Below are positions 1-5,189 of a stretch of DNA of 5,225 nt, in pieces. The notes below the pieces were generated by a model. The model was not told the origin of the DNA, searched no databases, and worked only from the letters and a program-made list of their open reading frames with translations. Position 1 is the stretch's first letter; the number at the start of each line of letters is the position of its first letter. The position numbers and the translations under genes were made by a program. This DNA is from an uncultured Paenibacillaceae bacterium (GTDB lineage Bacteria > Bacillota > Bacilli > Paenibacillales > CALAME01): NCBI GenBank assembly GCA_937983035.1, contig CALKAN010000131.1, forward strand, positions 1 through 5,225, in the 5' to 3' direction.

Positions 1-867
1 TTTCCATAAAGGATCCCCGAATCGATATAACCCTTGATGGACGCTGAAAGACATCTCGTAGCCGGCTTCTTGCAGCCACTGTTCCGTTTGATCATTGTAA
101 TGGCCGAATGGATAGCTGAAGCTGATTACTCGCTGCCCGGTTTCATGCTCGATCGTTTGTTTTGAGAGAAGCATATCGTTTTTCACCCGGTTGGCATAAT
201 CTTCATCGGACTCTTCGCTGCCATCTTCAAAAATCAGTTTCCCCGTCAAATAGGAGCGGCCTGTGGCTGGATGGATATGATGAGACGCATAAGAATGACT
301 CTGAATCGAAATATGGCCTGAGTCGATCATCTCCCGCGCCTGTTCCCAATCGAAATGTTCATTCCATCCGGGCTTCTTCCCTCGGTAACTGACGATCACA
401 TAAATGCTCGCCTTCATGTCCAGTTCTTTCAAAATCGGAAAGGCATGCACATAATTATCTAAGTAGCCGTCATCGAACGTAATCAAAATCGGCTTTTCCG
501 CCAATCCTCCTCCATGGCGTGCATACGCTGCTAATTCCTCTTCAAATATCGTTTCATACCCCGCGTCTTTAAGCGCTTCCATATGTTCGCGAAAACGATC
601 AGATGCAATGACAGCAGTATTCGGCTTGCCGTTGTCATCGATTTTATGGTACATGAGCACCGGCATATGCGTCGTTTTCGGAACGCTTGGCTGCACAGCC
701 GGCTCATCATCCGCTTCCTCTTGCCCGGCAGCTGCCGCGTGATGTTTTGATACAGGCTCTTTGTCGATCACGAATGGCCAACCCGATGAATCTTGCATGG
801 ATGGCAGCCACATGCTGATCAGCAATAAAATCACTTTCATTAGTGCTAAAAATGAATGACTAACCAC
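1..867 (-). CDS. Exported polysaccharide deacetylase (NodB family), C-terminus cut by window edge
   Basis: This would be a secreted or membrane-anchored, metal-dependent deacetylase that removes acetyl groups from a cell-wall or extracellular polysaccharide; the exact substrate cannot be told. 289 residues are visible, with no stop before the window edge. Residues 6-22 are a hydrophobic export segment, followed by an acidic/Ala linker (about 40-65). The domain begins at HMPVLMYHKI (67-76). Motif 1 is TFDDGY (130-135, catalytic Asp132 and metal Asp133). Motif 2 is SHSYASH (190-196, metal His191 and His196). Motif 3 is FSYPFGHYN (250-258). The H-x4-H spacing of motif 2 resembles PgaB/IcaB and YadE-like deacetylases rather than the H-x3-H of PgdA/PdaA. 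I chose GTG at 867 because GGGAGAAGAGGAAGA lies directly upstream, whereas the in-frame ATG at 840 has no ribosome binding site. The family call is firm; the start is inferred. Confidence 0.9.
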   Translation of the reverse strand, partial: MVSHSFLALMKVILLLISMWLPSMQDSSGWPFVIDKEPVSKHHAAAAGQEEADDEPAVQPSVPKTTHMPVLMYHKIDDNGKPNTAVIASDRFREHMEALKDAGYETIFEEELAAYARHGGGLAEKPILITFDDGYLDNYVHAFPILKELDMKASIYVIVSYRGKKPGWNEHFDWEQAREMIDSGHISIQSHSYASHHIHPATGRSYLTGKLIFEDGSEESDEDYANRVKNDMLLSKQTIEHETGQRVISFSYPFGHYNDQTEQWLQEAGYEMSFSVHQGLYRFGDPLWK

Positions 868-925
868 TCTTCCTCTTCTCCCTTATAAATTGCTAATGTC
901 AACTTTTTCTATTAAATATAAGAAT

Positions 926-934
926 ATATTACCA
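926..934 (-). promoter_or_regulatory. Extended -10 promoter candidate for the deacetylase
   Basis: Read on the minus strand this is TGG followed by TAATAT, matching the extended -10 pattern TGn-TAnnnT used by housekeeping sigma factors. There is no good -35 at 16-18 bases, which extended -10 promoters can tolerate. Transcription would begin near 919 and give a leader of about 50 bases before the GTG start. It lies just after the stop of the candidate small ORF at 943-1056, so it would give the deacetylase its own promoter. Confidence 0.35.
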
Positions 935-942
935 CAAAATCC

Positions 943-1056
943 CTAGAATAAATAGTATAAAAAATCCCATTTGTTTGAGTAAATGATTCTAGTAAAAAAA
1001 TCATTCATAAAAACTTTAACGTCATTCTCGATGAACGAAAACATTATGTTTGCCAT
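943..1056 (-). CDS. Possible small protein of 37 residues, unknown function
   Basis: A short ORF starts MANIMFSFIEND and ends at TAG (945-943). Its case rests on the translation signal: TTGGAGG (1072-1066) lies nine bases before the ATG, close to ideal for Bacillales, and a TATAAT box lies about 30 bases further upstream. The peptide has 11 aromatic residues out of 37 (seven Phe, three Tyr, one Trp), with charged residues in between. It has no clean membrane span and no Cys pair or Gly-Gly leader motif. The aromatic richness may only reflect AT-rich DNA. It sits 75 bases upstream of the deacetylase on the same strand, so it could be a co-transcribed small protein or a leader peptide. I do not recognise it. 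It may also be chance. Confidence 0.4.
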   Translation of the reverse strand: MANIMFSFIENDVKVFMNDFFTRIIYSNKWDFLYYLF

Positions 1057-1098
1057 TTAGGAACGCCTCCAATTTTTTTATTTCAGAACATCATTGCA

Positions 1099-1104
1099 AT
1101 TATA
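1099..1104 (-). promoter_or_regulatory. TATAAT -10 box upstream of the small ORF
   Basis: A perfect TATAAT lies on the minus strand. The hexamer 17 bases upstream is TGCTCT, a poor -35, and it falls inside the terminator stem of the preceding gene. The surrounding CATATAAT also resembles the -10 element of the sporulation factor SigE (CATACAAT-like), but no matching -35 is evident. Transcription would start near 1092 and run into the ribosome binding site at 1066-1072. Confidence 0.35.
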
Positions 1105-1110
1105 TGAACT

Positions 1111-1139
1111 AAATAAAAAAAAGAGCACATTCCGTGCTC
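1111..1139 (-). terminator. Intrinsic terminator of the 425-residue protein gene
   Basis: On the minus strand GAGCAC (1139-1134) pairs with GTGCTC (1128-1123) around a five-base GGAAT loop, followed at once by eight T residues and then ATTT. It begins 10 bases after the stop codon of the gene at 1149-2426. The stem is only six base pairs, but stem plus U-tract is typical. It separates this gene from the small ORF and deacetylase downstream. Confidence 0.8.
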
Positions 1140-1148
1140 ATCCATTCA

Positions 1149-2426
1149 TTATGCCAGCTCATCCAAAAGCACCAGCTCACCGCTGTCAGCGCATACTCCG
1201 TAACGGCAATCCAATTTCCCGCACATGACATACTTTCCTTGCTTCGAGTCATAAACATATGCCGGGGTAAGTTCCAATTTGGGTCTGATTCGTTGAAATG
1301 CTTCCTCCCTGCTGATGGTAGGTTCATCTGGTTTGGCATAATGGTCGAACGCTGCTAACAGCCAAGATTGATCCAAATAGTTCACTACTTTGCCGCTGCC
1401 GGGATCAATAAATACTTTCATCTTTTGTTGATGCCAATGCTCAATTGCATCTTGCATCGACTTCAGTTCTGCGACAATATAAGCATCATTCCGATACATG
1501 CGTTTTAACCGCCATTTTCCGCTGTCGCTTGGAAACACTGTTCGCAAAAAATCTGTTATTTTTTGTGATACGGCAACTTGCTCGTTCTCCGAAATCGTCC
1601 ATTCATCTGGATCGTAAACATAACTGAACGCTTGATCAGGCGACAGACGGATCCGATCCATATTCAAAGGCTGAGCTTCAAACTTTGCGTTTAGAGGCGC
1701 ATCCCATTGCATCAGTTGATCGATGATTGCGCCTGGCTTGGCCGGCCATTCGAAAGGAATGATCGTTTGCTTGTCTTGCGCGACATAAATTTCTTCGAGC
1801 ATATATACGATCTGCCATTTCTCTTCCTTTGACAATGGAAAATGAATCAGCTTGCATTGGCGGCTTGCAAGTTGCTCTATCTTCAGGTCAATGGCAAGAT
1901 CGTATTCTTGTTCGGCGATCGCATCCGCAGCCGGAAAATTACCGTATGTTGAAAACAACACTAACCGTCCCGCTTCATCCATCTCCAGCTCGATCTGCCC
2001 GGAAGGAAACACCGGGATGTCCTTGCAGCTGGATTGGAATACAACACGATGCTCATGCTGATCCCATTCCTGCAATTTAAACTGCCGCTCGTATGTCAGA
2101 TTTGTTTCCTGTTCCACCCATTGTACAATTTCTTCCAAGTTGTTCTTGTCAAATCGAATTTGATCGGCAAATGTTTTCCCTTCCACAAAAATGACGCTGT
2201 AAAAACGTCGGCTCTTGATACCAAATTCAACCACTGCTGTGCCCGGCGGGTTAATCTCATCTTCCAAACGTTGCTCAAGCCCTGGAGGAAGCCATTCCAT
2301 CGATAACACTGGTTCTGCGCTGTCAAATGAACGTTCTAAATAAATATCTGCAGTCAGAAGGGTATATTGGTCTAAACCGAGTTTGTCTTTCGTGTATTGC
2401 ACGAGTTTCAGCACTCTATTGTCCAT
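1149..2426 (-). CDS. Soluble YcdB/YcdC-like (PepSY-type repeat) protein, function unknown
   Basis: A 425-residue protein with no signal peptide or membrane segment, so probably cytoplasmic. Two related halves can be seen, each with an alpha/beta stretch ending in an acidic-Gly strand turn: IELEMDEAGRLVLF (about 145-158) and VFIDPGSGKVVNYL (338-351). The C-terminus (about 372-422) reads as a helix with REEAF, then TPAYVYD, then GKLDCRYGVCADSGEL. This resembles PepSY domains and the repeated domain of Bacillus YcdB/YcdC, where KLD/E-C-x-YGVD-x-x-TGE-like endings occur. No catalytic motif is recognisable. A GTG at 2435 is in frame, but it lies inside the ribosome binding site: GGTGAT (2436-2431) pairs exactly with the 16S 3' end and serves the ATG at 2426, which I take as the start. 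The coding region is real; the family assignment comes from pattern memory and is moderate. Confidence 0.85.
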   Translation of the reverse strand: MDNRVLKLVQYTKDKLGLDQYTLLTADIYLERSFDSAEPVLSMEWLPPGLEQRLEDEINPPGTAVVEFGIKSRRFYSVIFVEGKTFADQIRFDKNNLEEIVQWVEQETNLTYERQFKLQEWDQHEHRVVFQSSCKDIPVFPSGQIELEMDEAGRLVLFSTYGNFPAADAIAEQEYDLAIDLKIEQLASRQCKLIHFPLSKEEKWQIVYMLEEIYVAQDKQTIIPFEWPAKPGAIIDQLMQWDAPLNAKFEAQPLNMDRIRLSPDQAFSYVYDPDEWTISENEQVAVSQKITDFLRTVFPSDSGKWRLKRMYRNDAYIVAELKSMQDAIEHWHQQKMKVFIDPGSGKVVNYLDQSWLLAAFDHYAKPDEPTISREEAFQRIRPKLELTPAYVYDSKQGKYVMCGKLDCRYGVCADSGELVLLDELA

Positions 2427-2467
2427 GATTATCACCCAACATCATTTTACCACAATTTCGACTGTGA

Positions 2468-2495
2468 ATGATATGCTGCAAAATAATTGATGCAA
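2468..2495 (-). promoter_or_regulatory. Promoter candidate for the 425-residue protein gene
   Basis: On the minus strand TTGCAT (2495-2490) is followed after 16 bases by TATCAT (2473-2468), five of six matches to the -10 consensus but only three of six at -35. The start would be near 2461, giving a leader of about 35 bases. The -35 lies within an inverted repeat (2485-2501). An alternative is the extended -10 TGG-TAAAAT further downstream, which would leave a very short leader. Confidence 0.35.
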
Positions 2496-2511
2496 TCAAT
2501 TTGAATCAAAT
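2485..2511. repeat. Two overlapping perfect dyads, operator-like
   Basis: AATTGAT-GCA-ATCAATT (2485-2501) is a perfect 17-base inverted repeat. It overlaps by three bases a second perfect dyad, ATTTGA-A-TCAAAT (2499-2511). They cover and flank the candidate -35 of the leftward gene, as a repressor or activator site would. The region is AT-rich, so some symmetry is expected by chance, but two abutting perfect dyads are notable. No regulator is encoded in the window. Confidence 0.4.
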
Positions 2512-2547
2512 GACTGATCTGCTAGTCCCCCGGCAGGTCGTTGTCCC

Positions 2548-2648
2548 ATTTGAACTTTTCTTCATTTATTTTGAACTGAAATTCAATAAAATCAGGTATT
2601 TCAAGCGATCATTGACATATTTGAAATGAACTTTCTATTATTTTGAAC
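2548..2648 (+). repeat. Degenerate direct repeat of about 30 bases, two copies
   Basis: Units at 2548-2576 and 2619-2648 share the pattern ATTTGAA, then a CTTT(T)CT stretch, then AT(T)TATTTTGAAC, with a few substitutions and small indels, 71 bases apart start to start. Each unit begins and ends with a TTTGAA motif spaced 21-22 bases apart, two helical turns. A further TTTGAA lies at 2500-2505. This could be an array of protein-binding sites or the remains of a tandem duplication. Confidence 0.45.
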
Positions 2649-2868
2649 CATGATACAAAAAATTAAGAAACGATTTTCTAAGTTATGCAAAAACAGGGGC
2701 AAATCGCTGATATGATGGAATCCGAGTTCATTTTTTCTGAATCTAACTTCAAAAGCAGTTTAAAGTGGTTTTCTCGAAGTTTTAGAATGTTTTGAAATGA
2801 ACGAACTTCATCCAACGTCAATGCGCATTGTTGCATCGCCGGTGCTCATTGAGCCTGTGCTTATTGAT

Positions 2869-2904
2869 TCATGTCATGCTTGAAGCAATCCAATCTTCCG
2901 TCAT
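2869..2904 (-). CDS. Very short ORF (11 codons) with strong ribosome binding site, doubtful
   Basis: On the minus strand AGGAGG lies five bases before an ATG that opens MTEDWIASSMT and then stops (TGA, 2871-2869). The start signal is as good as any in the window, but the product is tiny and matches nothing I know. It could be a regulatory peptide, the start of a decayed gene, or chance, since AGGAGG is a frequent motif. No terminator or clear promoter was identified for it. Confidence 0.15.
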   Translation of the reverse strand: MTEDWIASSMT

Positions 2905-3011
2905 CAAATCCTCCTGCTTAAAACTATGAGATCATTATCGTCTCGATCCCTCCATTGGAGTCAGATAACACCCAAAAAAGCATAAAAATGGAAAATCATT
3001 TCAAAAAATAG

Positions 3012-3039
3012 TTGATTATTTTAGATGGTCATATAAAAT
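3012..3039 (+). promoter_or_regulatory. Promoter of the solute-binding lipoprotein gene
   Basis: TTGATT (3012-3017) and TAAAAT (3034-3039) are separated by 16 bases, a reasonable vegetative promoter. Transcription would begin near 3046, on the edge of the cre site, and give a leader of about 83 bases before the ATG at 3129. The leader holds a small imperfect hairpin (GATCG 3064-3068 with CGATC 3081-3085), too weak to be called a regulatory RNA. Confidence 0.55.
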
Positions 3040-3046
3040 GAATAAT

Positions 3047-3060
3047 TGAAAGCGTTTTCT
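3047..3060 (+). promoter_or_regulatory. CcpA-binding cre site
   Basis: TGAAAGCGTTTTCT matches the Bacillus catabolite-responsive element consensus TGWAARCGYTWNCW at every position. It lies just downstream of the predicted -10 box, covering the start point to about +14. At that position CcpA bound with HPr-Ser-P normally represses. The lipoprotein gene would therefore be shut down when preferred sugars are present, which fits a carbohydrate uptake role. Confidence 0.75.
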
Positions 3061-3110
3061 ATTGATCGGAATGCTGTTTTCGATCCAATGCTTTTTCAAT
3101 CAAATTGCTA

Positions 3111-3137
3111 AAGGAGGCAACAATCAAAATGAAATAG
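3111..3137 (+). promoter_or_regulatory. Ribosome binding site and two-codon ORF (ATG AAA TAG)
   Basis: AAGGAGG (3111-3117, preceded by another A) is followed after 11 bases by ATG (3129-3131), AAA and then TAG (3135-3137). This is the only start codon at a workable distance from the site. The next in-frame ATG (3141) is 23 bases away, too far for direct use. The mini-ORF is in frame with the lipoprotein, so the natural reading of the ancestral gene is M-K-x-F-M-Y-C, with x now a stop. Confidence 0.8.
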
Positions 3138-3140
3138 TTT

Positions 3141-4502
3141 ATGTATTGTGTGAGCATCATTCTTTTATTGGGATTGCTGTCAGGATGCACAAACAGCTTA
3201 AACAATGAATCAACCGCCAACCAAGCTCCAAACCATTCCGAATCTCGACCTGCCCAAACCGACGAAACTGCTGCAGAAGAGCCAGCTGAGGATGTCGCCA
3301 AAGAACCTGTTGAACTAACGATCTGGTTTACATCAAGCGTGCCGCAAAGCGATGAAGCGTTTGATGAAATGTACCGTAACCTGATTGAAGCAAAATTTCC
3401 TCATATTACGCTTCATTTCCTCCCATACAACAGTGAAAATACGTTTCAAAATCTCATCGTTACGAATCAGCCGATCGATTTGATCGTATCCTCCATTGGT
3501 CAGACAGCCGGCTTCGTTCTCGCTCATGATTTGCATTACGATATTTCAGAACTGATTAAACAACATGACTATGACTTATCTCTTGTCGAGCCGTCCACGA
3601 TAGAAATTCAGCGGCAAATTTCCGGAGGCGGCATTTATGGACTGCCTATGTCTACAGATACGATGACGCTGTTTTATAACAGAGACCTGTTTGATTTATT
3701 CGGGGCAGCGTATCCTCCGGACGGTTTAACCTGGGAAGATACATACGAGATTATACAAAGGATGTCGCGAACCGAAGACGGCGTGCATTACTGGGGAATG
3801 GGAATATCTCCGAATCATGCGCTTCAGCTTGACCCGTTGTCTCCCCCGTTTATCGATGAACAGAATAAAGCGGCTTTCGAGAATGAAAGATACAAACGGG
3901 CTTTGGAAACCCTCGTTCAAATCTTTAACATCTCCGGCAATGAAGTCGATGCCAGCAACTGGAGTTACGGCACGCATTTATCGATGTTTCAGATCGAAAA
4001 AACGATGGCCATGCTGTTAGGCACGAGCGCTTTAGGCTATGCTTACTTTGGCGACAACGAAGATTTAAACTGGGACGTGGCTGCCTATCCCCGTTATGCG
4101 GATCAGCCGGATATCGGCCCTCAAACTTATCCAGTTTACTTTTACGTCAGTTCCATCAGCAAACATAAAGACGAGGCTTTCCAAGTCGCTGCTTACATTA
4201 CGACGAAACAATTTCAAACACATCTGGCCGGCTATGGCGTGCTGCCGATTTCCAGCGATCCAACCGTCATGGATCATTACGGAAACTTGCTTCCATATAT
4301 GGCGGATAAAAATATCGACGCTTTCTTGCCAAACACGTTCGCCCCGCCTTCATACAAAGGGGAGTTTCATTCGATCGGCGTATCCGCTTCCCAAGAAGCA
4401 TTCCGCAAAGTCGTGCTGAAAGAAACAGACATCAACACGGCGCTGCGCGAAGCGGTCGAAATGGCAGAACAGCTTATAGCGGAACGATTAGGTTCGAACT
4501 AG
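3141..4502 (+). CDS. ABC transporter extracellular solute-binding lipoprotein, probably sugar-binding
   Basis: The product would capture a substrate outside the membrane and deliver it to an ABC permease. It runs to 453 residues from ATG 3141, a normal length for family 1 binding proteins. Residues 4-15 are hydrophobic and end in the lipobox LSGC (Cys16). An acidic/Pro linker (about 17-55) precedes the domain, which opens VELTIWFTSS. The family hallmark GGIYGLPMSTDTMTLFYNRD lies near 161-180, and a second-lobe stretch near 330-360 (YPVYFYVSSISKHKDEAF) matches the usual hinge-side helix. Sugar is favoured by the family and the upstream cre site, but the ligand cannot be read from sequence. No permease or ATPase gene is adjacent. 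The RBS-served ATG (3129) is cut off by an in-frame TAG at 3135, so translation must restart at 3141 or the gene is impaired; the restart product lacks the usual N-terminal lysines. The rest of the frame is intact. Confidence 0.85.
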   Translation: MYCVSIILLLGLLSGCTNSLNNESTANQAPNHSESRPAQTDETAAEEPAEDVAKEPVELTIWFTSSVPQSDEAFDEMYRNLIEAKFPHITLHFLPYNSENTFQNLIVTNQPIDLIVSSIGQTAGFVLAHDLHYDISELIKQHDYDLSLVEPSTIEIQRQISGGGIYGLPMSTDTMTLFYNRDLFDLFGAAYPPDGLTWEDTYEIIQRMSRTEDGVHYWGMGISPNHALQLDPLSPPFIDEQNKAAFENERYKRALETLVQIFNISGNEVDASNWSYGTHLSMFQIEKTMAMLLGTSALGYAYFGDNEDLNWDVAAYPRYADQPDIGPQTYPVYFYVSSISKHKDEAFQVAAYITTKQFQTHLAGYGVLPISSDPTVMDHYGNLLPYMADKNIDAFLPNTFAPPSYKGEFHSIGVSASQEAFRKVVLKETDINTALREAVEMAEQLIAERLGSN

Positions 4503-4511
4503 CTTTGGTCA

Positions 4512-4574
4512 TCCTCGCCCGATCCGTCGCATCAGTCATTTAAAGCATCCAAATTAAGGAGCACAGGGCGAGGA
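4512..4574. repeat. Nine-base inverted repeat across convergent gene ends
   Basis: TCCTCGCCC (4512-4520) and GGGCGAGGA (4566-4574) are perfect complements separated by 45 bases. The left arm lies in the 29-base gap between the two converging stop codons, and the right arm lies in the last codons of the leftward gene. Transcripts from either side could fold it. There is no T-tract next to either arm, so it is not a standard intrinsic terminator, and no other terminator was seen for either gene. Confidence 0.4.
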
Positions 4575-5155
4575 GGCTCCACGATCATTTTTCCAATCTT
4601 TACATCGACTTGATCCGCATCCACCCGCTTATAAATTTCGGCTTTGCTGTCTTCATAATGATCTTCTTGAATCAGTACTTCTACTCGATTTCGTTTAACA
4701 TTCAACATGACCCATTCAAGAGAAAGCTCATTCATCATTTCATGCAGGACCTTCTCTGTTTCTTCCAGTTGTTTCAGCGAAAAATCAACAAGCTTGATTT
4801 CCAGCGGATACGATGCCATATTTCGCATAATTTCTTCTTGTGCAAGCGTCAGCGGCTCGGTCAACAGAAAAACAAAATTCCCGTTTTCATCGATATACGA
4901 CCCTCCATAAATGTTTTCATCAATAAAATATTCCGCCCAATTGCGCAATCGCCGGTAATTTTCATGCTTTTCCGCTTCTAGTTTCATCTTCTCTTCTTGC
5001 GAAGCATGGACAGACTTTGTGCTTGCAACGGAAAGTGCTGCAGCATCGTCTTGGTCAATGGCTTCATAACGAGAAGGCATTTGGCTGTAAACGATTCCAA
5101 ATAAACCGATGAGCATGATCAACACGGAAAATGCGATGATAGGTTGAACTTTCAT
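4532..5155 (-). CDS. Signal-anchored hypothetical protein with extracytoplasmic domain
   Basis: This 207-residue protein has a Lys2 n-region and a hydrophobic segment at 4-24 ending YSQM, without a clear cleavage site or lipobox, so it is probably anchored by its N-terminus with the rest outside. A charged, likely helical stretch (52-75, QEEKMKLEAEKHENYRRLR) leads to a small alpha/beta domain: YGGSYIDENGNFVFLLTE (83-100), VDFSLKQLEE (123-132) followed by a helix, then LNVKRNRVEVLI (151-162) and a last strand near VDVKIG (183-188). This order of motifs recalls propeptide domains of secreted S1-family (streptogrisin/alpha-lytic-like) proteases, but no protease domain follows. That is inference from pattern only. 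Start: AGAGGAT lies four bases before the ATG. It converges on the lipoprotein gene, and the two stops are 29 bases apart. I do not recognise a named gene. Confidence 0.8.
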   Translation of the reverse strand: MKVQPIIAFSVLIMLIGLFGIVYSQMPSRYEAIDQDDAAALSVASTKSVHASQEEKMKLEAEKHENYRRLRNWAEYFIDENIYGGSYIDENGNFVFLLTEPLTLAQEEIMRNMASYPLEIKLVDFSLKQLEETEKVLHEMMNELSLEWVMLNVKRNRVEVLIQEDHYEDSKAEIYKRVDADQVDVKIGKMIVEPPRPVLLNLDALND

Positions 5156-5189
5156 CTCGATCCTCTTCTTTCGAATTCGTAATCTGTAC

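Larger units (their letters stand above)
2436..3010. other. Long divergent intergenic region without a convincing gene
   Basis: About 575 bases of AT-rich sequence between two divergently transcribed genes, before the right-hand promoter. No reading frame of useful length has good translation signals, and no tRNA or familiar riboswitch pattern was recognised. It does hold the dyads at 2485-2511, a degenerate direct repeat at 2548-2648, two exact copies of TTTGAAATGAAC (2620-2631 and 2791-2802), a 12-base palindrome CAATGCGCATTG (2819-2830), and an 11-codon ORF with a strong ribosome binding site (2869-2904). The length is unusual for two single-gene promoters, so an unrecognised RNA or a decayed gene is possible. 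Confidence 0.6.

Noticed and set aside
162..392. Plus-strand open frame opposite the deacetylase
   Set aside because: It overlaps the strongly supported NodB-family gene in antisense and its product has no recognisable features. The same applies to the minus-strand frame at 3059-3301 opposite the lipoprotein start.
897..902. Perfect TTGACA on the minus strand, upstream of the deacetylase
   Set aside because: With a 16-18 base spacer the -10 position falls on AGAAGA-like ribosome binding site sequence. The nearby TATAAG is only nine bases away, so it does not make a working promoter.
982..1005. Inverted repeat AATGATT / AATCATT with an A-rich spacer
   Set aside because: The arms are AT-only apart from one base pair, with a 10-base loop and the T-run inside the loop rather than after the stem, so it is neither a terminator nor a strong operator candidate.
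2685..2795. 36-codon plus-strand frame starting MQKQGQIADM
   Set aside because: No ribosome binding site precedes its ATG, no promoter was evident and the product is unrecognised. It is treated as chance or a possible relic only.
3064..3085. Hairpin GATCG/CGATC in the lipoprotein leader as a possible riboswitch or attenuator
   Set aside because: It has only five paired bases plus two beyond a bulge, with no competing structure or U-tract and no known riboswitch motif.
4558..4580. GGAGC/GCTCC hairpin near the end of the 207-residue protein gene
   Set aside because: A short five-base stem inside coding sequence with no T-tract is best explained by codons for the EPPRP stretch.
4610..4981. 123-codon plus-strand frame opposite the 207-residue protein
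   Set aside because: It lies entirely antisense to a gene with a clear ribosome binding site, signal anchor and protein-like composition. The Phe/Ile-rich product looks like the complement of Glu/Lys-rich coding.
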